Under the pieces are notes generated by a model that saw nothing but the letters and a program-made list of their open reading frames with translations, did no database searches and was not told where the DNA came from. Source: VRUE01 sp963702575 (lineage in GTDB: Bacteria; Actinomycetota; Thermoleophilia; Solirubrobacterales; 70-9). From it: DNA of 61,835 nt. Within the stretch, counting starts at the first letter, position 1; every line of letters begins with the position of its first letter. The stretch is taken from NCBI GenBank assembly GCA_963702575.1, contig CAVPCU010000007.1, positions 1-61,835 on the forward strand, in the 5' to 3' direction. The position numbers were made by a program, and so were the translations under genes. Of the stretch, positions 40,254 to 51,421 are shown piece after piece.

Positions 40254-40269
40254 ACTCCACTTGTGGAGT
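40254..40269. promoter_or_regulatory. Perfect 16-bp palindrome, candidate operator
   Basis: ACTCCAC-TT-GTGGAGT lies between the divergent genes and covers the GTG I assign as the start of the SRPBCC protein. Such a site could bind a dimeric regulator, or could mean that the true start is further downstream. Confidence 0.5.
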
Positions 40270-40853
40270 GCCTTCGTGACGCGATCAGGCTCGCAGGGGT
40301 CGTTGTGACCGGCGTCGTGTCCCGGCGCCCGGTTCGTCCGCTTGGCGACGAGGCCCGGCGACCGCTCCCGGGCGACGAGTTGCTGCCGAGCGCGAAGGTC
40401 CGGTGGACCCACGGCATTACGATCCGTGCTCGGCCGCCCGACATCTGGCCCTGGCTCGTACAGACGGGGTGCAGGCGTGCCGGCTGGTACAGCTACGACG
40501 GCCTCGACAACGGCGGCGTTCCGAGCGCGGATCGGATCGTTCCCGAGCTCCAGCGGGTCGAGGTCGGGGACATCTTCCCCTGGACGCCAGCGGCCGACGA
40601 TGGCTTCGTCGTTCGGGCCGTCGAGCCGGAGCGGGCGCTCGTTCTCGGCAACGACGCTGGCTCGGTCACCTGGACGTTCGCCCTCGAGCCCATCGATGAG
40701 ACGAGCACCCGTCTCATCACCCGCGCCAGGGGAGACTATGAGCGCGTCGGCGTCGGACTGATGCTCGGACTCGTCTGGCGCCCGATCCACTTCGGCATGC
40801 AACGACGGCAGCTACTCAACCTCAAGCGGCGCGTGGAGGCGGCGACATGCTGA
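40263..40853 (+). CDS. SRPBCC-like protein
   Basis: About 196 residues. PPDIWPWLVQTGCRRAGWYSYDGLDNGGVPSADRIVPELQ-type text (in parts) is typical of the actinobacterial SRPBCC proteins with a GWYS motif; IFPWTPAADDGFVVRAVEPERALVLG and STRLITRARGDY follow, ending in a hydrophobic amphipathic helix (MLGLVWRPIHFGM). Unbroken. These are putative lipid or hydrophobic-ligand binding proteins. Start uncertain because of the palindrome. Confidence 0.7.
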   Translation: MECLRDAIRLAGVVVTGVVSRRPVRPLGDEARRPLPGDELLPSAKVRWTHGITIRARPPDIWPWLVQTGCRRAGWYSYDGLDNGGVPSADRIVPELQRVEVGDIFPWTPAADDGFVVRAVEPERALVLGNDAGSVTWTFALEPIDETSTRLITRARGDYERVGVGLMLGLVWRPIHFGMQRRQLLNLKRRVEAATC

Positions 40854-40861
40854 CGCCTCGA

Positions 40862-41002
40862 CCTTGGATGGGAGCACAACGCTCGGCGTGGGCAGTCGGG
40901 TGAATGCCTCACGAGATAACGCCCGCAATCCCTCACGCGTGAAGCCGCGCCCCCAGCCTCAGGTTCCAGCCACCAGTCGATCTCGTACCCCCTCGGGTCC
41001 AT
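40862..41002 (-). pseudogene. Short C-terminal fragment of unknown family
   Basis: VMDPRGYEIDWWLEPEAGG and then, one base over, REGLRALSREAFTRLPTPSV. It looks like the end of a real protein (DPxGYEIDWW is reminiscent of VOC proteins) with no upstream part. Low confidence. Confidence 0.25.
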
Positions 41003-41020
41003 GACAGACAGCGGTGATCC

Positions 41021-42617
41021 TTAGTCCACCGCTGCCTGTGCTTCTGTGGTGGCACGCAGCGGAGTCTCTCCCTTGATCAGGTCGGCCGCACGCTCGGCGA
41101 TCGCGATCGTCGGCGCGTTGGTGTTGCCGCGCGGCACGCTCGGCATCACCGAGGCGTCGACGACCCGCAGGGCATCGGTGCCCACGACACGCAGCTCCTC
41201 GTCGACGACCGAGCCGATCGCGCAGGTGCCGACCGGGTGGTAGATCGGGAAGGTCGTGGCGGCCGACGTGGGCTCGCAGCGCGTCGTCGGAATCCCGATC
41301 CGGGACCGTGAAGCGGCTCGGCGCAGTACGGGGCGAAGGCCGGCCTGGCGCAGATCTCCTGCATCAGCCGCAGCGCCTCCGACCATCCGCGCCATGTCCG
41401 CCTCGTCGCTGTAGAAGGAGTTGCGGACGACCGGCTTTGCGGTCGGGTCCTCGGAGGCAAGCCGGACGCTGCCGCGGCTGCGCGGTGTCAGCAGGCAGGG
41501 GGAGACCCAGACGCCGTGCGCCTCGGGGTCGCCGAGGCCCTCTTCGACGATATGGATCGGCGGCGACGTGGAACTGGATGTCGGGCGCGCGACGCTCCGG
41601 CCTCGACGCGGGCGAAGGCGCCCGACTCGGCGAGGTTGGAGGCGAAGGGCCCGGTCTGGGTGGCCGTGAACTCCTCGAGCGCCGCCGGCTCGAGCGCCAG
41701 CAGCAGGCTCTCCGGCTCCGGCGTCGTCCAGACGCCGTAGGCGGCGGCGTGATCGTTGAGGTTCTCGCCGACAGCGGGCAGGTCGAGGCGCGACTCGATC
41801 TCGCGCATGCTCAGGTGTTCCGCCGGGCCCGATGCCGGAAAGCATCAGCAGCTGCGGCGAGTTGTAGGCGCCGCCGCAGAGGATCACCTCGCGCTCGGCC
41901 CGCAGCTCCCTGCGCCTCGCCGAGATGGGCGGCCTCGACGCCGACCGCCCTCATCGCCGTCGAAGAGGACGCGGTTGACAGTGCATGTAGGGCATCACGG
42001 TCAGGTTCGGCCGCTCCGCGGCCGGGTGCAGGAAGGCCACCGCGGCGCTGGCCCGCATCCCGCCGCGCTGGGTCACCTGGTACATGCCGGCGCCGTCCTG
42101 CTGCGGCGCCGTTGAAGTCGTCGTTGCGGTCGAGGCCGGCTTCGACCGCGGCGTCGACGAAGGCCGGCGTGATCGCGATTGCCGGAGCGCTGGTCCGAAC
42201 CGGCAGCGGCCCGCCGACCGCGTGCCACTCGGAGGCGCCGCGCTCGTTGTCCTCCGACCTGCAGGAAGTAGGGGAAGAGGTCGTCCCAGCGACCATCCGG
42301 TGGCGCCCCATTCGTCGTAGTCGCGGTGGTTGCCGCGGATGTAGATCATCGCGTTGATCGAGGAGGAGCCGCCGAGCACCCTGCCGCGGGGCAGGGGCAG
42401 GCGGCGCCCGTTGCAGTTCGGCTCGGGTGCCGAGTGGATGCCCCAGTCGATCTCGGTGCCGGCGAGCTTCAGATAGCCGAGCGGCACGTGGATGTTGTCG
42501 TTGGTGTCCGGCGGGCCGGCCTCGAGCAGCAGCACGCTGCACGTCCGGGTCCTCGGAGAGCCGCGCGGCGAGAACACATCCGGCTGAGCCGGCTCCGACG
42601 ATCACGTAGTCGTACAT
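41021..42617 (-). CDS. GMC family flavin oxidoreductase (choline dehydrogenase-like)
   Basis: FAD-binding GAGSAGCVLAARLSEDPD at the N-terminus; GMC signature 1 RGRVLGGSSSINAMIYIRGN; PRLSGIGP-like LSGIGPAEHL; NLNDHAAAYG; and the C-terminal catalytic block YHPVGTCAIG...LRVVDASVMPSVPRGN (His of the active site). About 525 residues. AGGAGGA precedes the ATG. Frameshifts near 42545, 42265, 42110, 41985, 41915, 41825, 41570, 41380 and 41290. Oxidises an alcohol (choline, aryl or alkyl alcohol); with alkB 5 kb away an alcohol-oxidation role is possible but unproven. Confidence 0.9.
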
Positions 42618-42701
42618 CGGTCCTCCTCCTGGTCGCCGCCGATCCCGCGCGGCTCGTGTCGAGGACCAAGCCTACCCGGCGTTCATCACTATCTTGGGGG
42701 C

Positions 42702-43190
42702 GTGTCTAGCCAACGTATTCGGGGACGAGTGGGACGTCGAGCAGTCCAGCCCGGCTTCAGCTGGAAGCGGCTGCGCCTCGGCCTGCGGCTGAACGCGGAG
42801 AGGCTCGGCGCCAGCGTCTACGAGCTGCCCCCCGGTGAGCGGGACCTTTCCCTACCACTTCCACCACGCAAACGAGGAGCTCCTCGTCGTGCTCGAGGGC
42901 TCGGTGGTCGTCCGCCGCCAGGACGGGGAGGAGACGCTGGAGCGCGGAGACGCCGCCCTCTTCCCGCAGGCCCGCCGGGCGCGCACCGCTCCAAAACCGC
43001 TCGGACGGCCGGCCAGGGTGCTGATGGTCTCGACGCATGGTCCAGCCGGAGATCCTCGAGTATCCCGGCACGGCAAGGTGGGCTGATGGCGGCCGCCCGG
43101 GAAGGGGCGACGAGGGCACGCTGAAGGCTTTCTGCGACGCGACGCGGAGGTCGACTACTTCGAGGGCGAGCAGACGAGAGTCGGCGAGGC
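42702..43190 (+). CDS. Cupin domain protein
   Basis: GTG start, FSWKRLRLGLRLNAERLGASVYELPPGER, then after an indel FPYHFHHANEELLVVLEGSVVVRRQDGEETLERGD (metal ligands HxH...E), ALFPAGPPGAHR and VLMVSTM. The tail reads on through two shifts to DAEVDYFEGEQ, so the end is set near 43190 and overlaps the convergent GNAT by about 30 bases. Typical of single-domain cupins that bind a divalent metal; function unknown. Confidence 0.75.
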
Positions 43191-43778
43191 GCCGCTCGAG
43201 GTTGGCGCGCACCTCGGGCCACTCCTCGTCGATGACGCTGTAGTAGGCGGAGTCGCGGCAGGCCGATGTCGGGGACGATCATGTGGTTGCGCATGATCGC
43301 CCTCGAACTGCGCCGGCAGGGCGGCGAGGCCGCTGCGCGAGCGCTCGTTGCGGGCGTCGGTCTTGAACTCGACCCGCACGCAGCCGAGCGTCTCGAACGC
43401 GTGCTCGAGCATCAGCAGTTTCGCCTCGACGTTTGCGCCGCTGCGCCAGGCGCTCGGGGTCAGCCACGTCCAGCCGATCTCGACGACCCGGTCCGCCGGC
43501 CGCACGTTGAGGTAGCGGCTGCTGCCGATCAGGGCGCGCCGCTGCGCCGGCGGCGCGATCGCGAACGGCCCCTCGGTGCCGGATCCGGCGGCGTCAGGGC
43601 GACTCCGCATCCAGCGGTCGAACTTCTCGCGGCTCGCGCCGAGGTGGTCAGCCAGGGCCAGATCTCGTCCGGCTGCGCGGCTTCCCAGAGGCCCTCCGCG
43701 TGCTCGCGCGCCAGCGGCTCGAGCACGACGATCGAGCCCTCGAGGCGGGTCGTCAGCGGCGCGCGGAACGCGTGTCAC
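43155..43778 (-). CDS. GNAT acetyltransferase (RimJ/RimL-like)
   Basis: VTRVPRAPLTTRLEGSIVVLEPLAREHA-like opening in joined frames, then DEIWPWL, RYLNVRPADRVVEIGWTWL, the conserved AKLLMLEHAFETLGCVRVEFKTDARN (acetyl-CoA and acceptor site), RNHMIVPDIG and SVIDEEWPEVRANLERRLA at the end. This is the RimJ-like pattern for N-terminal or small-amine acetylation. Frameshifts near 43745, 43660, 43570, 43440, 43305 and 43260. Starts with GTG sharing bases with the upstream stop. Confidence 0.82.
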   Translation of the reverse strand: MTRVPRAADDPPRGLDRRARAAGARARGGPLGSRAAGRDLALADHLGASREKFDRWMRSRPDAAGSGTEGPFAIAPPAQRRALIGSSRYLNVRPADRVVEIGWTWLTPSAWRSGANVEAKLLMLEHAFETLGCVRVEFKTDARNERSRSGLAALPAQFEGDHAQPHDRPRHRPAATPPTTASSTRSGPRCAPTSSGASPTLVCSPSK

Positions 43779-44285
43779 GGGCCATCTTCCCGACCCGGTC
43801 GAGCTCGAGCCGGAAGACGAGGCGCGCTAGTCCGGTCGCGTCGATCGAGTCGCGCTCGGCGACCCGGCGGTAGCCGATCGATTCGTAGAGGCGGTGCGCC
43901 TCGACCTGGCCCGGGCCGGCTCCAGAGCGCGATCGCGGGCCAACCCGCGCGAGCGGGCGCGCCGCTCGCAGTGGGCGACCAGGGCGCGCCGATCCCGCGG
44001 CCGCGTCGGCGGCGGCGACCGCCAGCCGCGAGAGTTCTGCCTCGCCGGCCGCTCGCGACCACCCGGCCCGGCGCCTCGGGCGCCGCAGAGCCGACGACTC
44101 CCGCGATCCCGCCGGCCGTCGAAGACGAAGACCTCGCCGTGCCTCGGCCGACGGTGAGGAAATCGGCCTCGGAGTAGGGATCGGCGCGGCCGCCGACGCC
44201 GAGGGTCACGTAGGCCTCGGTCCAGAGGTCGGCGACCGCGCCGGCGTCGCCCTCGGCTCGCTTCTCGGATCGCAGCGCTCCGCAT
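43775..44285 (-). CDS. GNAT family N-acetyltransferase
   Basis: Joined frames give EGDAGAVADLWTEAYVTLG, GRADPYSEADFLTV, GEVFVFDG, GIAGVVGLCGPEA-like text, and a C-terminal part containing RLYESIGYRR-like and VFRLELDRVGKMAR. About 165 residues. Frameshifts near 44270, 44150, 44080, 43990 and 43920. Overlaps the next GNAT gene by 4 bases, so the pair is co-translated. Substrate unknown. Confidence 0.7.
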
Positions 44286-44375
44286 CTGCGAGCAGTATCG
44301 ACGCCGGGCGTAACCGGATGTCGCTCGGCGGTTATTGAGTTCGTAACTATCCGCATTATCTTCAGGAGGATAGAG

Positions 44376-44611
44376 ATGGAGATGATCAAGCGGTTCGAGC
44401 CGGTGGCCCTGTTGGTCGATGGTGCTCGGCGCCCTCAACTGGGGGATGGTCGGGCTGTTCGACACGAACGTGATCTCGGACGTGTTCGGCGGCAGGCACG
44501 CTCACCGACATCGTCTACGTCATCGTCGGCGTCTGCGGGCTGGCCTACATCCCGCGGCTGCTCGACAGCCTTCACATCGGCGGCCACACGCCGCACCCGC
44601 GCGGCACCTGA
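44376..44611 (+). CDS. DUF378 (YuzA-like) small membrane protein
   Basis: A clear ribosome site (AGGAGGA, 44364-44370) leads to MEMIKRFEPVALL; after an indel near 44420 the protein continues VLGALNWGMVGLFDTNVI, then LTDIVYVIVGVCGLAYIPRL and a His/Pro tail (GGHTPHPRGT). About 78 residues with two membrane helices and the ALNWG motif of DUF378. Function unknown. The short AT-rich leader before it may hold its promoter. Confidence 0.8.
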
Positions 44612-44680
44612 CGCGCCGGACTGGGCGTGGAGCCGGGCGGCCGGGGCCTGCTCGGCCCGGCCCCGCCGGCGACTTGCGGG

Positions 44681-45098
44681 TCAGCTCTCCAGCATCAGAG
44701 TCACCGGGCCGTCGTTGACCAGGGCGACGCCCATGCAGGATCCGAAGACTCCCTTGGCCGCGTCGAGCCGCTCGCAGAAGCGGTCGTACAGCGCCTCGGC
44801 CACCTCTGCCGGGGCGGCGTCGCCGTAGCTGGGGCGATTGCCGCGCCGGGTGTCGCCGTAGAGCGTGAACTGGCTGACGCAGAGGATCTCGCGGTCGCCG
44901 AGCGGCTCGTTCATCCGTCCCGTCCTCGTCGTCGAAGATCCTCAGCGCCCGCACCTTGTCGGCGAGCCGATCCGCGTCGCCGGGGGTGTCATCGCGGCCG
45001 ACGCCGAGCAGGACCAGCATTCCGGGCCCGATCTGCGCGACCCGCTCGCCCTCGATGTCCACGGCAGCCTGGCTGACTCGCTGCACCAGTGCTCTCAA
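44681..45098 (-). CDS. dtd: D-aminoacyl-tRNA deacylase
   Basis: Removes D-amino acids wrongly attached to tRNA. RALVQRVSQAAVDIEGERVAQIG, the SQFTLYGD active-site motif (about 44868), RRGNRPSYGDAAP and the C-terminal MGVALVNDGPVTLMLES with the NxGPVT motif. The start is TTG 45098 in this reading; a frameshift near 44915 breaks the frame. About 140 residues. Confidence 0.93.
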
Positions 45099-45133
45099 GG
45101 CATGCTCCGCATCCGCGGGACGCATAGAGCGGT

Positions 45134-46046
45134 TCAGGCGACCCGGTTGCGGCCGCGGCGCTTCGCCTCGTAGAGGGCTTCGTCGGCGATGCCGAGGAGT
45201 GTGCGGGCTCCTTCGCCGTCGCTCGGGTAGCTGCTGACGCCGATCGAGCAGGTCAGGCCCTCGCCCTCGCTGAAGCCGAAGGAGTGCCGCTCGACCGTCT
45301 CGCGAACGCGCTCGGCGGCCCGCCGAGCTTCATCCGGGCCGGTCTCCGGGAGGAGCACCACGAACTCCTCTCCGCCCCAGCGGCTGGGAACGTCGGCCGG
45401 TCGGAGGCTACCCGAGAGCACGGCCGCGAACTCCTGCAGGGCGGCATCGCCGACGGCGTGGCCGAATTCGTCGTTGACGCGCTTGAAGCGATCGATGTCG
45501 ATGAAGAAGAGCGAGAACGGCCGTCGGTAGCGCTTCGCCCGTCTCATCTCCTCGGCGAGGCTCTCTTCGAGGCTGCGCCTGTTGCGGAGCGCGGTCAGGG
45601 GGTCTATGTCGGCGCCGAATCTCTCCCGCCTCCTCGATCGCCTCGGCAAGGCGGCCGAGGCTCTCCGCGTCGAGTGCCTCTTCGATCATGGGGAACAGCT
45701 GGCGCTCCTCGAAGCGGACGTGATCGTGCAGGAGTGTCCCGAGCGCCTGGGCGTTCTCCAGGGTCGCCTGGGCGGATTCGAGTCGCAGCGCCTCGCGCCG
45801 TATCGCGAGATGCTCGTCGAGCATGCGGCGTGACCGCGGCCGACGTCCACCTCGCCGTGCATCGCCCAGTTCGGTAGCAGCGACCTCCTCCTCGACCCGG
45901 AAGTGGCGTCCCCGTCGCTGCCGCCAGAAATCGAGGAAGGAGCGCGTCGCCTCCTCCAGGTCGCCCGCCTCGCGCAGCTTCCTTGCCGCGAGAAGGGCGC
46001 CGAGGTGCTCACGCGAGAGCGGACGAAGTGCCTCGTCGCGTTTCAT
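45134..46046 (-). CDS. Hemerythrin-GGDEF fusion (putative diguanylate cyclase)
   Basis: N-terminal hemerythrin-like four-helix domain (residues about 1-140) with the expected His/Glu ligands: LSREHLGALL (His14), RHFRVEEEV (His48, Glu52), MLDEHLAIRREA, and LHDHVRFEERQLFPMIEE. Then a GGDEF domain: DPLTALRNRRSLEESL, FFIDIDRFKRVNDEFGH and the active loop RWGGEEFVVLLPE. Indels at about 45830-45890 and 45625. It likely makes c-di-GMP under control of O2 or redox at a diiron site. A hemerythrin-cyclase fusion is known from Vibrio cholerae. Divergent from narG, with 91 bases between. Confidence 0.85.
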
Positions 46047-46137
46047 TGATCGGATTGTTGCGGGACTTCGGTCATGCGGTATAGGATCGAACCCGGGTTG
46101 ATCTCATTTCTGGGTATCAGCCGTCGGATTCAGCCGA

Positions 46138-49100
46138 GTGGCTGAGGGTCGGGCGCTCCTGCGGGCACGGCAGTTCTTCGAGCCGCGCCAGCGCTCCGAG
46201 GACGGCTGGAACGAGCGCTCGACCTATTCCCGCGACTGGGAGGCCGCCTACCGGCGGCGCTGGCAGCACGACAGGGTGGTCCGCTCCACCCACGGCGTCA
46301 ACTGCACCGGCTCCTGCTCCTGGAAGATCCACGTCAAGGACGGGCTCGTCACCTGGGAGACCCAGCAGACCGACTACCCGTCCAACGGCCCGAGACGCCC
46401 GGACTACGAGCCCCGCGGCTGCCCCCGCGGCGCCTCCTTCTCCTGGTACATCTACTCGCCGCTGCGGCCCAAGTACCCCTACGTGCGCGGCGTCCTGCTG
46501 GAGATGTTCCGCGAGGCGCGGGAGCGGCTCGGCGACCCGGTCGAGGCCTGGGCCTCGATCGTCGAGGACCCCGAGAAGGCGCGCGCCTACAAGTCGCAGC
46601 GCGGCAAAGGCGGCTTCCTGCGCGCCGACTGGGACGAGGTCACCGAGCTGATCGCCGCCGCCCACGTCCACACGATCCGCAAGCTACGGCCCCGACCGGA
46701 TCGCCGGCTTCTCGCCGATCCCGGCGATGTCGATGGTCTCCTACTCCGCCGGGACCCGCTTCCTCTCGCTGATCGGCGGCGTCTGCCTCTCCTTCTACGA
46801 CTGGTACGCCGACCTGCCGCCGGCCTCGCCGCAGATCTGGGGCGACCAGACCGACGTGCCCGAGTCGGCGGACTGGTGGAACGCCTCCTACCTGATGCTC
46901 TGGGGCTCCAACATCCCGCAGACGCGGACGCCGGACGCCCACTTCATGACCGAGGCGCGCTACCGCGGCCAGAAGGTCGTCGTCGATCTCGCCCGACTAC
47001 GCCGGCCACACCAAGTTCGCCGACCACTGGCTGCCCGCCGCGCGCCGGCACCGACGGCGCCCTGGCGATGGCGATGGGCCACGTGATCCTCAAGGAGTTC
47101 TTCCTCGAGCGGCAGGTCGCCTACTTCGCAGGACTACGCGCCGCCGCTTCACCGACCTGCCCTTCCTCGTCCGCCTCGAGGAGCACGGCGACGGCGCCTA
47201 CGCGCGGCGGCGCCTTCCTCCGCGCCTCGGACCTCGGCGAGCGAGTCGGAGAACGCCGAGTGGCGGACGGTCGTCCTCGACGCCCGCAGCGGCGAGCCGC
47301 GGGTCCCCAACGGCACGATCGGCGACCGCTGGGGCGAGGAGGGGAAGGGGCGCTGGAACCTCGACCTGGAGGGGATCGAGCCGGAGCTGACCGCTGCTCG
47401 ATCGTTCCGAGGAGGCGGTCGAGGTCGACGCTGCCGCGCTTCGACGGCGGCGAGACCGAGGGCGGGACGACGATGCGCCGCGGCGTCCCCGCCGTGCGCG
47501 TCGGCGGCGCCCTCGTAACCACCGTCTTCGACCTCGCGATGGCCCAGTACGGCGTCGCCCGCGACGGGCCTGCCGGGCGAGTGGCCGAGCGGCTACGACG
47601 ACGCCTCCAGCCCCACACCCCCGCCTGGCAGGAGGTGATGACCGGGGTCGACGCCGGCCGCTGCGCCCGCATCGCCCGCGAGTTCGCCACCAACGCCGAG
47701 CAGACCGACGGGCGCTCGATGATCGTGATGGGGGCCGGCACCAACCACTGGTTCCACTCCGACCAGACCTACCGGGCGATGCTCTCGCTCGTCTCTTCTG
47801 CGGCTGCCAGGGGGTCAACGGCGGCGGCTGGGCCCACTACGTCGGCCAGGAGAAGGTGCGGCCGATCACCGGCTGGCACCCGTCGCCTTCGCCCTCGACT
47901 GGCAGCGGCCGGCGCGCCAGCAGCCGGCGACGCCGTTCTGGTACCTGGCCACCGACCAGTGGCGCTACGAGACCTTCGGCGCCGAGGAGTTCGCCTCGCC
48001 GGCCGGGACCCGGCGCGCTGCGCGGGAGAGGCACATCGTCGACTGCCACGCGCAGGCGGCGCGGCTCGGCTGGCTGCCCTCCTATCCGAGCTTCAACCGC
48101 AACCCGCTCGACCTCGCCGACGAGGCCGCGCGCGGCCGGGCGCGAGCCGGCCGAGCACGTCGTCGCGCGAGCTGCGCGACGGGCCGCCTCGAGTTGGCCT
48201 GCGAGGACCCCGACGACCCGGCCAACTTCCCCCGCGTCCTGACGCTCTGGCGGGCCAACCTGCTCGGCTCCTCGAGCAAGGGCCACGAGTACTTCCTGCG
48301 CCACCTGCTCGGCGTCCCCGACGCCGCCGTGCGCTCCGCCGAGTCGGCGCCGGAGAAGCGCCCGCGACGAGGTCCGCTGGCGCGAGCGAGGCGCCGCGAG
48401 GGGAAGCTCGACCTCTTCACGACGATCGACTTCCGCATGAACGGCTCCTGCGATCTACTCCGACGTCGTCCTGCCGGCGGCGACCTGGTACGAGAAGCAC
48501 GACCTCTCCACGACCGACCTGCACCCCTTCGTCCACCCGTTCAACGCGGCGATCCCGCCGCCGTGGGAGGCGAAGACCGACTGGGACGCGTTCGACCGGA
48601 TCGCCGCCCGCTTCTCCGAGCTGGCCGCCGAAGCACCTCGGCACCCGCACCGACATCGTCGCGGCGCCGCTCCTGCACGACACGCCGGACGAGCTCGCCC
48701 AGCCCGGCGGCCGGGTGCGCGACTGGCGCGCGGGCGAGTGCGAGCCGGTGCCGGGCAGGACGATGCCGCAGCTGGTCGCGGTCGAGCGCGACTACGCCGC
48801 CGTGGCACGAGAAGATGACCGCGCTCGGCCCGCTGGTCGAGGAGCTGGGGACCGGGGTCGAAGGGGGTCTCCTGGAAGCCGGACGCGCGAGGTCGAGGAG
48901 CTGGCGGAGCTGCAACGGCACGGTGCGCGAGGGCGTCGCCGCCGGCCGGCCGCGGCTGGCGCGCGACGTCGAGGTCTGCGAGACGATCCTCGCCCTCTCC
49001 GGCACCACCAACGGGCGCCTCGCGGTGGAGAGCTTCCGCGCGCTGGAGTCAGCGCACCGGGCGCCCGCTCGCCGACATCCCCGCCGAGCACGCCGACGGA

Positions 49101-49836
49101 GCGGCTCACCTTCGCGCGACCTCGGGCACCAGCCGCGCAAGGTGATGGCCTCGGCCGAGTGGTCGGGGCTGGAGTCCCGCGAGCCGCCGCTACTCGCCCT
49201 TCACCGCCAACGTCGAGCGCTCGATCCCCTGGCGGCACGCTGACCGGCCGCCAGCAGCTCTACCTCGACCACGAGTGGATGCTCGACCTCGGCGAGGGCC
49301 TGCCCGCCTACCGCCCGCCGGTCGACGCCGGGCAGCTGCTCGGCCTCGGCGGCGAGCCGGCGCGCCGAGGACGGCGCTGGAGGTCACGGTGCGCTACCTG
49401 ACGCCGCACTCGAAGTGGTCGATCCACTCCGAGTTCCAGGACAACCTGACGATGCTGACCCTGTTCCGCGGCGGGCCGGCGATGTGGCTGTGCGGTCGAG
49501 GACGCGGAGAAGATCGGCGTCGCCGACAACGACTGGCTCGAGGTCTACAACCGCCACGGCAACGTCGCCTGCCGCGCCGCCGTCTCCCACCGGGTGCCGC
49601 CCGGCGTCGCGCTCTTCTACCACTCCCAGGACCGCCACGTGAACGTGCCGGTCTCGGAGATCTCGGGCGCGCGCGGCGGCACCGACAACTCGCTCACCCG
49701 CATCTCGATCAAGCCGACCCACCTGATCGGCGGCTACGCGCAGCTCTCCTGGGGCTTCAACTACTACGGGCCGACCGGGCCCCAGCGCGACCAGATGATC
49801 ATCGTCCGCAAGCGCCGCAGCGAGGTGGCCTACTGA
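46138..49836 (+). CDS. narG: Respiratory nitrate reductase alpha subunit
   Basis: Molybdenum bis-MGD enzyme of the cytoplasmic side; reduces nitrate to nitrite. From GTG 46138 the first 180 residues are clean: QHDRVVRSTHGVNCTGSCSW (FeS cluster ligands), DYEPRGCPRGASFSWY. Next LSFYDWYADLPPASPQIWG (Mo-ligand Asp), SYLMLWGSNIPQTRTPDAHF, GTNHWFHSDQ, GGGWAHYVGQEKVRP, LTPHSKWSIHSEFQDN and FYHSQDRHVNVPVSEISG. No Tat signal, as expected for NarG. About fifteen single-base indels from 46685 to 49510. TGATG overlap with narH. Confidence 0.95.
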
Positions 49837-51421
49837 TGAAGGTGCGGGCGCAGGTCGGGATGGTGATGAACCTCGACAAGTGCATCGGCTGCCACACCTG
49901 CTCGGTCACCTGCAAGAACGTCTGGACCAACCGCCGCGGCACCGAGTACGTCTGGTTCAACAACGTCGAGACCAAGCCCGGCCGCGGCTACCCGCGCGAC
50001 TACGAGGACCAGGAGAAGTGGCGCGGCGGCTGGAAGCTCGATCGCAGGGGCCGGCTGAAGCTGCGGGCCGGCGGCAAGCTGCACAAGCTGCGAACATCTT
50101 CTGGAACCCCGACCTGCCGACGATCGACGACTACTACGAGCCCTGGACCTACGACTACGACCACCTGATCAGCGCTCCGCCCGGCGAGCGTCCAGCCCGG
50201 TGGCGCGGCCGCGCTCGCTGGTCAGCGGCGAGAACCTCGACCTGCAGTGGGGGCCGAACTGGGAGGACGACCTCGCCGGCTCGCAGGAGCACGCCGCGCA
50301 CGACCCGAACCGCCGCGACGCTCGAGGACGAGGTCAAGCTCGAGTTCGAGCAGGCGTTCATGATGTACCTGCCGCGGATCTGCGAGCACTGCATCAACCC
50401 CTCCTGCGTCGCCTCCTGCCCCTCGGGCGCGATGTACAAGCGCGAGGAGGACGGGATCGTCCTCGTCGACCAGGAGGCCTGCCGCTCCTGGCGCTTCTGC
50501 GTCTCCGGCTGCCCCTACAAGAAGGTCTACTTCAACTGGAGCACGGGCAAGGCCGAGAAGTGCAACTTCTGCTACCCGCGGATCGAGGCGGGGATGCCGA
50601 CCGTCTGCTCGGAGACCTGCGTCGGCCGGCTGCGCCACGTCGGCATCGTCCTCGTCGACACCGATCGCGTCGAGGCCGCCGCCTCCGTCCCCGACGAGCA
50701 CGACCTGATCGAGTCCCAGCTCGACATCCTGCTCGACCCCGACGACCCCGAGGTCCGCGAGCAGGCGCGCCGCGACGGGATCGCCGACGACTGGCTCGAC
50801 GCCGCCAGCCGCTCGCCCGTCTACGCGATGTGCAAGCGCTGGCGGATCGCCCTGCCGCTGCACCCGGAGTACCGGACGCTGCCGATGGTCTGGTACGTGC
50901 CGCCGCTCTCGCCGGTGGAGAGCCTGGGCGAGTCGCTGGTCCGCGACGGCGGCAATGCCGAGGACGTCTTCGCCGCGATCGAGGAGCTGCGGATCCCGGT
51001 CGAGTACCTGGCCAGCTTCCTCTCGGCCGGGGACCCGGAGCCGGTGCGGCGCTCGCTGCGGCGCCTCGTCGCGATGCGTCGCTACATGCGGGCCAAGAAC
51101 GTGCACGGCGAGGTCGAACCCGAGATCGCCCGTGAGGTCGGGATGGACCCCGTGCAGCTGGAGGCGATGTTCCGGATGGTGGCGATCGGCGACTACGACG
51201 AGCGCTATGTCATCCCGAGGCGCCACGGCGAGGCCTCGCCGGCCGCCTTCGCCGAGCAGGGCTCGTGCGGGATCGACTTCGTCAACGGGGCCGCTCTGCC
51301 CCCCGACATGGCCGATCCGCGCGACGCCGGTCCCGACCCCGACTTCGACATCCGTGACCACCTCACCCACCGGAGTGGCAATGGCAACGGCAGCGGGAAG
51401 GGGAGCGGGCATGGCGGCTGA
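49836..51421 (+). CDS. narH: Respiratory nitrate reductase beta subunit
   Basis: Iron-sulfur electron-transfer subunit linking NarI to NarG. Cys groups: CIGCHTCSVTCKNVW, CEHCINPSCVASCPSGAM, CRSWRFCVSGCPYKK (with the Trp that marks the [3Fe-4S] cluster) and CNFCYPRIEAG. FNWSTGKAEKC follows. Frameshifts near 50090, 50195 and 50320; otherwise clean to the Gly/Ser/Asn-rich tail. 526 residues or so. The stop lies inside the narJ start region (11-base overlap). Confidence 0.96.

Noticed and set aside
46047..46137. FNR-type site (TTGAT-N4-ATCAA) upstream of narG
   Set aside because: Only a half-site TTGAT near 46100 is present, with no second arm, so no anaerobic operator can be supported from sequence alone.
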